In this document: positions 52,303-59,876 of the stretch, in pieces
How the letters are laid out: each line of letters begins with the position of its first letter
Position numbering within the stretch: position 1 is the stretch's first letter
Assembly (NCBI GenBank): GCA_029983695.1
Contig: JASBZB010000009.1
Coordinates: forward strand, 1 to 64,000
Length of the DNA stretch: 64,000 bases
Direction: 5' to 3'
DNA from: Lutispora sp003527145
Lineage (GTDB): Bacteria; Bacillota; Clostridia; Lutisporales; Lutisporaceae
Translations under genes and position numbers: made by a program
Notes under the pieces: model-generated
Told to the model about the DNA's origin: nothing
The model's database searches: none
What the model saw: only the letters and a program-made list of their open reading frames with translations

Positions 52303-52362
52303 GCGCCACAACGTCTCTATGGCATAAGCGCCCAAGTATAACCATAGATCATACGTCCTAAT
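52292..52362 (-). promoter_or_regulatory. c-di-GMP-II riboswitch aptamer upstream of pilB
   Basis: On the minus strand the leader contains UAUGGUUAUACUUGGGCGC, then 21 bases and GCGCAACCGG. This matches the layout of the Clostridium c-di-GMP-II aptamer (AUGGGUUUAAAUUGGGCAC ... GUGCAACCG): GGUU pairs with AACC as the pseudoknot, GCGC with GCGC as the core stem, and ATTAG (52362-52358) with CTAAT (52296-52292) as P1. The G-C swap in GGGCGC...GCGC is compensatory. An AUGAU just after P1 is also conserved. Since P1 competes with the terminator that follows, ligand binding should permit transcription. The inner P4 stem is less clear. Confidence 0.85.
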
Positions 52363-52395
52363 TCGGTGATTAAATTGTACTACTTATTTTAGATA

Positions 52396-52401
52396 ATTAT
52401 A
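52396..52401 (-). promoter_or_regulatory. candidate -10 for the pilus operon
   Basis: TATAAT on the minus strand, about 31 bases before the aptamer's P1. No good -35 is seen 17 bases upstream (GGATTT), so strength or the sigma factor is uncertain; a TACAAT further down is an alternative. Confidence 0.35.
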
Positions 52402-52479
52402 TTCTATAAAATTTTGCAAAATCCTTCAGAGATAGAAAATTTATTCAATATTTTTACACGGTTTTCCATATATAAGCCT

Positions 52480-52980
52480 TTACATTCTTTCTTTTACTAT
52501 TTTTTTCAGTACAAATCTTTCTATTTTTCGCATGAACCTTGTCCATATGAATTCCTTGGGGCTTATAGGAGTAACAAGTATAGTGAACAGACCGATACGG
52601 TTACCGCCAAGTATATCGGTAAACAGCTGATCGCCTATTACTGCGGTATTTTTCTGATTGGTTTGAAGAAGCTTCATAGCTTTTAAGAATGGAGAGATTT
52701 TCGGTTTGCCCGCTTTATGTATAGCCGGAAGGGCCAGTATTTCATTGAATTTTTCTACCCTCTTTTTAGTGTTATTGGAAATCATACATATTTTAAAGTT
52801 TTCTTCTTGCAGGCTTTTAATAAAATTCAGTACTTTTTCATCTGCTTCTTTTGTATCCCAAGCCACCAATGTGTTATCAATATCAATTATTATACCCTCA
52901 ATGCCATTTTGCTTTAATATTTCAATATCTATCGAAAAGACAGATTCATAATGCATATCAGGAATCAGTAGTTTTTTCAT
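52480..52980 (-). CDS. YqeG family HAD phosphatase
   Basis: HAD-superfamily IIIA phosphatase. Motif I DIDNTLVAWD (about 33-42), motif II SNN about 71-73, motif III Lys region GKPKISPFLKAMK, and motif IV GDQLFTDILGGNRIG. 166 residues from ATG 52980, which has GAGGGA five to six bases upstream; the TTG further upstream (52992) overlaps sigK's end and is less likely. Homologues (YqeG) are widespread in Firmicutes with unclear substrate, sometimes proposed as phosphatidylglycerophosphatase. Downstream of the sigK C-terminal half. Confidence 0.9.
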   Translation of the reverse strand: MKKLLIPDMHYESVFSIDIEILKQNGIEGIIIDIDNTLVAWDTKEADEKVLNFIKSLQEENFKICMISNNTKKRVEKFNEILALPAIHKAGKPKISPFLKAMKLLQTNQKNTAVIGDQLFTDILGGNRIGLFTILVTPISPKEFIWTRFMRKIERFVLKKIVKERM

Positions 52981-52988
52981 AATATCCC

Positions 52989-53355
52989 TCAACTCTCAAT
53001 GTACAGTTCTTTATATAGCTTTTTGATAGCTCTTTTCTCTATTCTTGATACGTAAGACCTTGATATCCCAAGCATATCTGCGATTTCCCTCTGAGTCTTG
53101 CACACGCCGTTTACCAGCCCATAGCGAAGTTCTAATATTTGCTTTTCTCTTTGCTTCAGTATAGATTCCATTTTCTGATAAAGCTTTTTTATTTGAATCT
53201 TTAGTTCCACTTCATCCAGTATTAAATCAGAATCACTGCCCAATATGTCTATGAGAGAAATTTCATTGCCTTCTTTGTCTATGCCTATAGGTTCATTTAT
53301 TGATACCTCGGACTTTATCTTCTTAGATGCACGTATTGTCATCAATATTTCATTT
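52989..53355 (-). CDS. sigK: sigK, 3' half (sigma-K regions 3/4), interrupted gene
   Basis: C-terminal half of the mother-cell sigma factor sigma-K. Region 3 starts IRASKKIKSEVSINEPIGID and region 4.2 includes QREIADMLGISRSYVSRIEKRA. The frame entering from the left boundary reads NEILMTIRAS, which joins to the 5' half at 54996-55335 through the skin-element cores. An own start codon (TTG/ATG at 53345/53342) exists but has no convincing ribosome-binding site, so this half is unlikely to be made alone. Fusion restores a 233-residue protein, against about 240 in Bacillus. Stop at 52989 is eight bases before the YqeG start. Confidence 0.93.
53344..53355 (-). other. left skin attachment core
   Basis: On the minus strand AAATGAAATATT. 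It shares AAATG and AATATT with the right core at 54989-55000 (one different base between). Crossover in AAATG gives the expected ENEILM codons after excision. Confidence 0.7.
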
Positions 53356-53367
53356 GCTACCCTGACA

Positions 53368-54717
53368 CTATGGAAACATATGGCTGCTAAATAGGATTAT
53401 ATCAAGTTTTTCACCATCCCACAATATTTTATCTATGATTGCCTTGATGAAGCTTCTCTTATCAGCTGCCCCCATATGATTCCATTGATCGCCTCTCATA
53501 AAATTAATATTCAATTTATCCATAAGCTTTTTTAAGGCATCAAGAACTTGTATATCAGCCCTGTTGCCATTTATATTATAGCTTTGGCATTGAGCTTTTT
53601 TGCTCTTTTCTTTCTTTTCGCAAATATAATAAAAGATCTGCTCAGCATTCGAATTCCACCGCTTCATGGTTTTGGGACGCATGAAGCTCCCACAGTTTTT
53701 ACACTTCAGAACGCCGGAAAGAAGTGATTGAGAGCTTTTTACTCTTCTGTAAGCTTTAGATTTATTCTGCTCCAATAATCTTTGAGCCTTTATCCAATCC
53801 TTCCCCGATATAACTCCATCATGTTTGCCTATGGCAATTATCCATTTGCTGACCTCTCGATATTTTGGGTTTGCACCTTCTCCTTTTTGCCGCGTTTTAT
53901 TATATCCTATTATGCCATTGATACCGTTAAATTCATGAAGCTCTGAGCATAGACAGTATCCTTCACTTTGAAAGTACTCAAATAGTTCCTTATCACTCCT
54001 TGCATATACAGGGTTTTTCAAAATCATCTTAATAGAGTGACGGTTAAATTGAAGCCCATTTTTTGTTTTAATATGGTTTTGCATCAGAAACTGTTCTACT
54101 CCCGTCAATGATTTGTTCTCAAGAAATTTATCGTAAATTTTTTTTACTAATGCAATTTCGTTATCTATTGGCGCCAGTTTGTACTCCTTCTTTTCCTTCC
54201 CGTCTGAGCCCTTATTGATCACTGCTTCTGATCTGAAACCGGTAGGCGTATTACCGCCAAGCCATCGGCCCGATTTCGCAAGCTGCATCATATTATCCTT
54301 TATTCTTTCTGCTATAGTCTCTCTCTCAAGTTGTGAAAATACAGAAGCGATATACATCATAGCCCTTCCTATAGGAGTTGTTGTATCAAATTGTTCTCTT
54401 ATTGAAACAAAGCCTATATTATCTTTATTTAGCACCTCTATGAGATTTAAGAAATCCAATACATTTCGGCTTATTCTATCGAGCCTATAGCATATTATTA
54501 TATCTATATTTTTTTTCTTTACATCCCTTAGCATCTTCTGGAATTGAGGCCTGTTGGTATTGCTGCCGGAAAAGCCTTCATCCTCATATATAACAAAGTC
54601 CCTTGCATTTATATCAAGGTTCTTTATACCGTATTCCTTGCAAAGCTGTATTTGATTTTCAACGCTTTCTCCCTTTCCCGTGAACTTGCTCTTCCTGGAG
54701 TAAATTGCAGCCCTCAT
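53368..54717 (-). CDS. spoIVCA: Large serine recombinase SpoIVCA-like
   Basis: Excises the element from sigK. N-terminal resolvase domain with catalytic Ser10 in IYSRKS, then YEDEGFSGSNTNRPQFQKML and the arginine region CYRLDRISRN; a recombinase domain (about 180-290) with NPVYARSDKELFEYF; a zinc ribbon CKNCGSFMRPK...CEKK...C (about 338-375); and a short C-terminal tail. 449 residues, slightly shorter than Bacillus SpoIVCA (500). Its stop codon lies only about 13 bases from the left core. Start ATG at 54717 overlaps the 68-residue ORF by four bases (ATGA), so the two are translated together. Confidence 0.94.
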   Translation of the reverse strand: MRAAIYSRKSKFTGKGESVENQIQLCKEYGIKNLDINARDFVIYEDEGFSGSNTNRPQFQKMLRDVKKKNIDIIICYRLDRISRNVLDFLNLIEVLNKDNIGFVSIREQFDTTTPIGRAMMYIASVFSQLERETIAERIKDNMMQLAKSGRWLGGNTPTGFRSEAVINKGSDGKEKKEYKLAPIDNEIALVKKIYDKFLENKSLTGVEQFLMQNHIKTKNGLQFNRHSIKMILKNPVYARSDKELFEYFQSEGYCLCSELHEFNGINGIIGYNKTRQKGEGANPKYREVSKWIIAIGKHDGVISGKDWIKAQRLLEQNKSKAYRRVKSSQSLLSGVLKCKNCGSFMRPKTMKRWNSNAEQIFYYICEKKEKSKKAQCQSYNINGNRADIQVLDALKKLMDKLNINFMRGDQWNHMGAADKRSFIKAIIDKILWDGEKLDIILFSSHMFP

Positions 54718-54920
54718 AGTATATCCTTCTCCTTATGCGCAGCGGTGTTCAGCTTGGCACTGGATTTTTTTCTCCCCTCTTCATGCTTCGATAAGAAATC
54801 AAGGCTTTTCCTGGATAAGTTATTATAGGTCTCTTCGATTCTTTTTCTTAAGTTTTGTTTTTCTTCTTCGGTTTCAGGAAAGCAAATATTTATTTCATAC
54901 ATTTTTGCTTTTCTTGACAT
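54714..54920 (-). CDS. Small 68-residue ORF in skin element, possible directionality factor
   Basis: Encodes a highly charged, probably helical protein (MSRKAKMYEINICFPETEEE start; Lys/Arg-rich C-terminal half), translated from ATG 54920 after a GAGGAAGAGGGGG site. It overlaps the recombinase start. Large serine integrases need a small recombination directionality factor to excise; C. difficile skin carries such a factor (CD1234), and SPbeta has the small SprB. As the only other gene in the element, this ORF is the natural candidate. No sequence similarity to those factors was established by eye, so the function is inferred from context only. Confidence 0.6.
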   Translation of the reverse strand: MSRKAKMYEINICFPETEEEKQNLRKRIEETYNNLSRKSLDFLSKHEEGRKKSSAKLNTAAHKEKDIL

Positions 54921-54981
54921 AAAAAAACCCCCTCTTCCTCATATTTAATATATATGTGAGATGAAGGAGATTATGTAGATC

Positions 54982-55335
54982 TTATGTTAATATTGCATTT
55001 TCAATGCACCTGGCAGCATAAGTAGCAAGCCTGGTGCCCTTTTCGCCTTTGAAAGTAACAATTGCTTTTATAAGGCCTATTGTTCCGATGGATATGAGAT
55101 CGTCGCTTTCCTTGCCGCTTCCAAATTTTTTTACTATATGGGCAACCAGTCTAAGATTCCTTTCAATCAATATATTTTTTGCGTCTTCATCACCTTTTTG
55201 ATATAGATCAAGATAGTACTGCTCTTCTTCCGGAGTTAAAGGCTGTGGAAAGGAGTTAGCGCTTTGAACATAGCCAAAAAGCAAGATAACATCCTTAAAA
55301 GTCTCTGCAATCAAGGAGCATATCAATAGCAGCAT
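54982..55335 (-). CDS. sigK: sigK, 5' half (pro-sequence and sigma regions 2), interrupted gene
   Basis: N-terminal half of pro-sigma-K. A hydrophobic pro-sequence (residues 1-25, LLLICSLIAETFKDVILLFG) is followed by NSFPQPLTPEEEQYYL, near the SpoIVFB processing area, then region 2 (NLRLVAHIVKKFGSGKESDDLISIGTIGLIKA, TRLATYAARCIEN). The real gene ends at about 54996; the last codons AILT come from the inserted element. Start ATG at 55335 with AGGAGG. The pro-sequence indicates SpoIVB/SpoIVFB-controlled activation as in Bacillus, and spoIVB is present at 15393. Confidence 0.95.
   Translation of the reverse strand: MLLLICSLIAETFKDVILLFGYVQSANSFPQPLTPEEEQYYLDLYQKGDEDAKNILIERNLRLVAHIVKKFGSGKESDDLISIGTIGLIKAIVTFKGEKGTRLATYAARCIENAILT
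54989..55000 (-). other. right skin attachment core
   Basis: On the minus strand AAATGCAATATT, matching the left core except at one base. The residue after IEN is Ala here but Glu in the restored gene, so the crossover lies at or before the G of AAATG. Confidence 0.7.
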
Positions 55336-55367
55336 TATTAAAACCTCCTATTTTAGTGTCACTTTTA

Positions 55368-55396
55368 ATTATATGATTTTGAGAATACTATTGTGA
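55368..55396 (-). promoter_or_regulatory. candidate sigma-E promoter for sigK
   Basis: On the minus strand TCACAAT (55396-55390), 14 bases, then CATATAAT (55375-55368). The -10 matches the sigma-E consensus CATACAMT at 7 of 8 and the -35 (KMATATT) at 5 of 7, with the correct spacer. Start would be about 25 bases before the sigK ATG. sigK is a sigma-E gene in Bacillus; no SpoIIID site was sought. Confidence 0.6.
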
Positions 55397-55401
55397 CTGT
55401 C

Positions 55402-57075
55402 CTATCTTTTAATATTTGTGAGAATATTTTCTCCTACCTGCTTAAAAATAGGTGCTGCCGAACTCCCGCCTGAACGACCATTGTTTATAAATACCGTTAT
55501 TGCATATCGAGGTTCATTCGATGGTATAAAACCGGTAAACCATCCATGGGTAATTTTTCCATTTTCCATTCCTGTTTCTGCTGTACCGGTCTTGCCGCTG
55601 CTTCCGCCGAGGCCTTCAATATTTGCTTGCTTTCCTGTTCCAAAGACTGTTACATCTCTCAGCATCCTTTTTAGCCTATATGCCGTTGTGGGGGAGAGAA
55701 CTATTCTAGGATTGCCTTTATCTATTTTTTTTACTGTTCCTCCATCTTCGTTTATAAGCTCATCTATCAATCTTGCGTCATATCTTATCCCGTTATTGGC
55801 TATAGAAGCCATCATAGCAGTGACTTGAAGAGGGGTTACCTGTATCTTTCCCTGACCAATGGATATGTTGCCTATTCCCTCCTCCTGAGAATTCGGAATA
55901 TATCCTGCCTTTTCTTCAAGGATTTCATAGCATTGTTTCTCTCCAAGGCCAAGCTTTTTTGCCATATTTAATATAGGATCTGCTCCCAGCTCCAACCCTA
56001 TTTTCACAAAGGTAGTATTGCAGGACAAAGCGAAGGCTTCATCAATTGTAATTTCTCTATTTTCATGGCTTTTATGAGTAGAACAGTTTATTACACTGTT
56101 TCCTACTGTTATGCTTCCTTCACAAATATATTTTTGATCAAGATCTATTTTCCCGCTTTCGATAGCTGCCGCTGCAACGACTATCTTAAATACAGATCCG
56201 AGATCGTATGGCCATATTGCTTTATTTATAAGCTCTTCTCCATTACTGTTTATATATTTTTGTATATTATCCTGCTCATAATCGGGGTGGCTTGCCATAG
56301 TCAATATATCGCCTGTTTTAATGTCCATTACAACAATAGCTCCATTGACATCGTTTTTATCCATAATCTCTTCCACAATATTTTGAATATGATAGTCCAT
56401 AGTAAGCTTTATCCCGTAGTTTATGCCTTGGCTGCTAGCTTCAACCTTTCTAAAGCCCAATCCCGGTATTATATTTTTACTGCTGTCCACCACGGCTATA
56501 ATACTTTTGCCCGTCACCGCAGACAAATAGTTATTCATACTTTTCTCTATTCCCATTTCGCCCTTTCTATCCGATTTGCTTATATAGCCTATCACATGCC
56601 TGCCGATGGATCCTGCAGAGTATCTTTGACTTTTTTCTATGGCAATCACGCCTTTAAGCTTGCCTGATTCAATAAAGCTGAGCAATTCATCATCCCTGTT
56701 TTCATATAAAAACTCCAAAGCATAGGCATTTGAATTTATTTTTTTTGCAGCGGCATCGCGGGATAGACCGCTCAATTTAGAAATTATTGATATGGTCGTA
56801 TTCCTATCTTGAATATAAGCAGGATACACTATTATGTACTTATGTATTTCCCGGCCTGTAAAAGGAATAAAATTTCTGTCATAAATATTTCCTCTGTCCG
56901 CACCTAAGGATATACTCATCAGTCTTTGCTGTACAGCCTTCTTACTATATTCTTTATTTTTAATTATTTGAATGAAAAACAGTCTTGCAAGCAGCGTCAT
57001 ACATAGAATAATAAATAATATCCCTATAAGCAGAATTCTTTTTTTGCTCGCAAACGATACTTCATGATCCGGCAC
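55402..57075 (-). CDS. Class B penicillin-binding protein (PbpI/YrrR-like)
   Basis: DD-transpeptidase of peptidoglycan cross-linking. Membrane anchor at residues 14-32, a PBP dimerisation domain (about 55-215, with RGNIYDRNFIPFTGRE), and transpeptidase domain with SVFK (catalytic Ser about residue 297), SCN (about 356), and KTG (about 498) in SSGKTGTAETG. 557 residues, no PASTA domains. Start is GTG at 57075 with TGGAGGT. In Bacillus the order mltG-trmR-yrrNO-udk-...-yrrR(pbpI) places a PBP here, so it is the PbpI counterpart, a sigma-E gene; FtsI/SpoVD is the alternative. Confidence 0.9.
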   Translation of the reverse strand: MPDHEVSFASKKRILLIGILFIILCMTLLARLFFIQIIKNKEYSKKAVQQRLMSISLGADRGNIYDRNFIPFTGREIHKYIIVYPAYIQDRNTTISIISKLSGLSRDAAAKKINSNAYALEFLYENRDDELLSFIESGKLKGVIAIEKSQRYSAGSIGRHVIGYISKSDRKGEMGIEKSMNNYLSAVTGKSIIAVVDSSKNIIPGLGFRKVEASSQGINYGIKLTMDYHIQNIVEEIMDKNDVNGAIVVMDIKTGDILTMASHPDYEQDNIQKYINSNGEELINKAIWPYDLGSVFKIVVAAAAIESGKIDLDQKYICEGSITVGNSVINCSTHKSHENREITIDEAFALSCNTTFVKIGLELGADPILNMAKKLGLGEKQCYEILEEKAGYIPNSQEEGIGNISIGQGKIQVTPLQVTAMMASIANNGIRYDARLIDELINEDGGTVKKIDKGNPRIVLSPTTAYRLKRMLRDVTVFGTGKQANIEGLGGSSGKTGTAETGMENGKITHGWFTGFIPSNEPRYAITVFINNGRSGGSSAAPIFKQVGENILTNIKR

Positions 57076-57241
57076 AAATATAACCTCCAGACTAGTGAAT
57101 TGGAAAACTCCGCTTTTACTATTATGGCAGGTTATTTTGCAAATTATACCATTATGCTTGATGGCATTTACTATTGTACAAATTATTATAATTTCATATA
57201 GATTTCATAAGATGTTATCAGGAGGCATAAGCTGCGGTCAA

Positions 57242-57880
57242 TTACCGGATAAAATCCCCGTTTGTATTTAGAATGCTGTTGACTTTGGCTACGATTATGT
57301 CTATGGCTACTCTATTGTAGCCTCCCTCTGGAATTATTATATCTGCATACCGTTTAGTAGGCTCTATAAACTCATAATGCATAGGCTTTACAACTTCCAT
57401 GTATTGTTTTATTACCGAATCCAGGGATCTTCCCCTTTCCTTCATGTCTCTCAATATTCTTCTTATGATTCTCACATCTGCATCAGTATCTACAAATATT
57501 TTTATATCCAGTAATTCGCGTATCTCAGGTGAATCCAGTATCAATATGCCTTCAAGAATTATTATCTCCTTGGCTTCTATCCTTACGGTCTCTTTTTTCC
57601 TGTTGTGAACAGTAAAATCATATAAAGGCTTTTCGACAGGCTTATTATTAAGAAGATCCTTTAAATGAGAAACCAGCAGATCCGTATCAAAAGCAAACGG
57701 ATGATCGTAGTTGGTCTTTATTCTTTCTTCACTTGATAAGTGGCTTTGATCCTTATAATAGCTGTCCTGCTCAATGATAGAAATGTTGCTCTTCGGGAGG
57801 CTTTCATATATAGCTCTGGCAACCGTGCTTTTTCCTGAACCGGTGCCCCCTGTGATGCCGATTAATAAGGGTTTACTCAT
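57242..57880 (-). CDS. udk: Uridine kinase
   Basis: Phosphorylates uridine and cytidine. P-loop GITGGTGSGKST (about 8-19), then IEQDSYYKDQSHL, NYDHPFAFDTDLL and FVDTDADVRIIRRILRDMKERGRS, all uridine-kinase hallmarks. 212 residues from ATG 57880, chosen over the frame's TTG/ATG upstream at 57910 because AGGAG lies just in front and the longer form would overlap the U32 gene. It ends the mltG-trmR-U32-udk operon. A 166-base gap with no recognised feature separates it from the PBP gene. Confidence 0.96.
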   Translation of the reverse strand: MSKPLLIGITGGTGSGKSTVARAIYESLPKSNISIIEQDSYYKDQSHLSSEERIKTNYDHPFAFDTDLLVSHLKDLLNNKPVEKPLYDFTVHNRKKETVRIEAKEIIILEGILILDSPEIRELLDIKIFVDTDADVRIIRRILRDMKERGRSLDSVIKQYMEVVKPMHYEFIEPTKRYADIIIPEGGYNRVAIDIIVAKVNSILNTNGDFIR

Positions 57881-59108
57881 CTGCTCCTCTCTCCCTTCTG
57901 ATAATATCATACTTTTCCACTGCTTTTTTCATTCTCATTTTAAATATCTGTTGGGGGTGAGGAGCCGATGAAATCTCTTGTCCATCCGCATCCCACATGG
58001 CTTCAATTTTTTGAGTGAACATCTTTTTATGCGGTCCGATAATTTCAATTTCTTCACCTAATGACATCTTATTTCTTTGTTCTATGGCAGCAATACCGGC
58101 AGCAGCATCATAATCCTTCACTATTCCAACAAAGGCATAGTCTCTGACGTATGAGCTCGTTTCATATATTTGGCCTTTGCTGTCGGGCTTTCCAAAGTAA
58201 AAGCCTGTTGAGAATTCTCTATGACTTGCTTTATGAACCTCATCCAGCCATTCTTTATCTACTATATAACTTTCCGGGCTTTTAAAATATTCATCTATAG
58301 CTTTTCTATAAGCCCTTACCACTGTGGCAACATAGTAGGAACTCTTCATCCGCCCCTCGATCTTAAAACTTTTTATACCTGAGTTCACCAACTCAGGTAT
58401 ATGATCTATCATGCATAAGTCTTTGGAGTTGAATATATAAGTGCCTTTTTCATCTTCTTCTATTGGCATATATTGTCCAGGCCTTTTTTCTTCCATCAAG
58501 TAGTATTTATAACGGCAAGGATGGGCACATTCCCCTCTGTTTGCATCTCTGCCCACCATGTAATTGCTAAGAAGACATCTGCCAGAGTAGGATATGCACA
58601 TGGCGCCATGAACAAAAGACTCAAATTCCAGGCCTTTGGGAGCCTTCTCCACAATGTCTTTTATTTCATTAAAGCTCAATTCCCTGGCAAGGACTACTCT
58701 TCTAACACCTTGCTTATACCAGAACTCCGCACTTTTATAGTTGGTATTGTTGGCCTGGGTGCTTAAATGTATTTCCATGTCCGGTGCAACTTCCTTAATC
58801 GTCAAAAATACACCGGGATCTGATAATATCAAAGCATCCACACTAAGCTTTTCCAGCTCTTTTATATAATCGCTCAGCCCTTCCAGATCTTCATTATGAG
58901 GTATTATATTGACTGTTATATATACTTTCTTCCCCAGTTTGTGTGCAATTTTTATTCCTTCTTTGATATCCTCCAGGGTAAAGTTGCCCGCTTGTGCTCT
59001 CAGGCCAAACCTCTCTCCTCCTAAGTATACTGCGTCGGCACCATAAATAAGCGCCATTTTCAGTTTTTCTAGATTCCCTGCGGGCGCAAGCAATTCGGGT
59101 TTAATCAT
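57873..59108 (-). CDS. trhP2: U32 family protease, TrhP2 (YrrO)-like tRNA hydroxylation factor
   Basis: U32 collagenase-like protein. In Bacillus the YrrN/YrrO (TrhP) proteins help form 5-hydroxyuridine at tRNA position 34. Family signature ELLAPAGNLEKLKMALIYGADAVYLGGERFGLR at the start, an iron-sulfur-type cysteine set (GRCLLSNYMVGRDANRGECAHPCRYKYYL at about 170-200), and FKIEGRMKSSYYVATVVRAYRKAID near 240-265. 411 residues, like YrrO (about 420). Neighbour trmR methylates ho5U, which supports the role. Start ATG at 59108, overlapping trmR by eight bases. No separate YrrN gene here. Confidence 0.88.
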   Translation of the reverse strand: MIKPELLAPAGNLEKLKMALIYGADAVYLGGERFGLRAQAGNFTLEDIKEGIKIAHKLGKKVYITVNIIPHNEDLEGLSDYIKELEKLSVDALILSDPGVFLTIKEVAPDMEIHLSTQANNTNYKSAEFWYKQGVRRVVLARELSFNEIKDIVEKAPKGLEFESFVHGAMCISYSGRCLLSNYMVGRDANRGECAHPCRYKYYLMEEKRPGQYMPIEEDEKGTYIFNSKDLCMIDHIPELVNSGIKSFKIEGRMKSSYYVATVVRAYRKAIDEYFKSPESYIVDKEWLDEVHKASHREFSTGFYFGKPDSKGQIYETSSYVRDYAFVGIVKDYDAAAGIAAIEQRNKMSLGEEIEIIGPHKKMFTQKIEAMWDADGQEISSAPHPQQIFKMRMKKAVEKYDIIRRERGADE

Positions 59109-59766
59109 TAATTATTGCCTCCTTTTGCTTAATGCTGATTGAAACTCCATCACCTATAGGAATAACTACTGTCTGAAGCGCTTCGTGATCCGATATGAAG
59201 CTTAAAAATTTTTTCAGTCTCTTAACTATGGTTATTTTTCTTCTTATCAGCAGGCTTCTTTCTGCTACCATTCCTCTAAAAAGTACATTATCGCAAATAA
59301 ATAGTCCACCCACTTTCAGTTTATCAAAAGAAAGCTTTAAAAAATCCATATATTGACCTTTTGCCGCATCTACAAATATAATATCATATATTCCATTCAA
59401 GGATTCCAGTATTTCTGACGCATCACCTGCTATTACAGTAATATTTTTTTCATAGCCCGATTTCTTTATATTTTCCCTCGCCAGCTCCGCCAAATCTTCT
59501 CTTTTTTCAAGTGTAGTAATTTTAAAGTTTTGACCCATAGCGTTTCCCATCAGAATTGAAGAATAACCTATTGCGGTACCGATCTCAAGTATATTTTTTG
59601 CATTTGCAGATTTTATCAATATAGATAAAAGAGAAGCAACATCGGCCGTGATGATCGGAATATGGTTTTCCTCTGCATATTTCTCCAATTTTTCAAGTAT
59701 CCCCTCGTTTTTAGGCAGAAGACCGTTTATGTAATTTTGAATGTAATCGTAGTTTATATTGCTCAT
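59101..59766 (-). CDS. trmR: tRNA 5-hydroxyuridine methyltransferase-like O-methyltransferase TrmR
   Basis: Class I AdoMet O-methyltransferase of the catechol-O-MT-like group; the YrrM member (TrmR) makes 5-methoxyuridine at tRNA U34. AdoMet-binding EIGTAIGYSSILMG (about 57-70), IIFVDAAKGQYMDFL, and CDNVLFRGMV are typical. 221 residues. Located between mltG and U32 protease, as in Bacillus, where yrrM-yrrN-yrrO-udk are consecutive. Start ATG at 59766. Confidence 0.9.
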   Translation of the reverse strand: MSNINYDYIQNYINGLLPKNEGILEKLEKYAEENHIPIITADVASLLSILIKSANAKNILEIGTAIGYSSILMGNAMGQNFKITTLEKREDLAELARENIKKSGYEKNITVIAGDASEILESLNGIYDIIFVDAAKGQYMDFLKLSFDKLKVGGLFICDNVLFRGMVAERSLLIRRKITIVKRLKKFLSFISDHEALQTVVIPIGDGVSISIKQKEAIIND

Positions 59767-59790
59767 TGAATCGCCTTTCTCTCATTTTAA

Positions 59791-59823
59791 TAGGCAATAC
59801 ACAGCACCTCTATGTATTGCCTA
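59791..59823 (-). other. hairpin between mltG and trmR
   Basis: Eleven-bp perfect stem TAGGCAATACA / TGTATTGCCTA with an 11-base loop, 25 bases before the trmR ATG on the minus strand. No U-tract on that strand, so it is more likely a stabiliser or weak attenuator than a terminator. Confidence 0.5.
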
Positions 59824-59876
59824 CCAAGCTTATTTTTTTATCCGATTCCTTCTATCATTAGTATTCCATGAAAGCC

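Larger units (their letters stand above)
53351..54995 (-). mobile_element. minimal skin-like element (1,645 bp) inside sigK
   Basis: A DNA segment of 1,645 bp splits sigK between codons for IEN and EIL. The whole span from start to stop of the two halves (2,347 bp) minus a 234-codon fused frame (702 bp) equals exactly 1,645. It holds only a large serine recombinase and one 68-residue ORF, with AAATG-type core repeats at both ends. Known skin elements are larger (about 48 kb in Bacillus subtilis, about 15 kb in Clostridioides difficile), so this is a nearly bare version. Excision would be in the mother cell during sporulation. Confidence 0.92.

Noticed and set aside
52184..52345. Upstream extension of pilB by 54 codons
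   Set aside because: The extra codons cover the c-di-GMP-II aptamer and terminator, and the MshEN domain begins right after the ATG at 52183, which has a good ribosome site.
54921..54990. Sigma-E promoter for the skin recombinase operon
   Set aside because: A CATATATAT is present but no -35 at the right distance fits; the match is too weak to call.
52989..55335. sigK halves as two decayed pseudogenes or two separate sigma genes
   Set aside because: The residues at the break complement each other exactly, the element length fits an exact excision, and a recombinase lies between; a decayed gene would not keep this precision.
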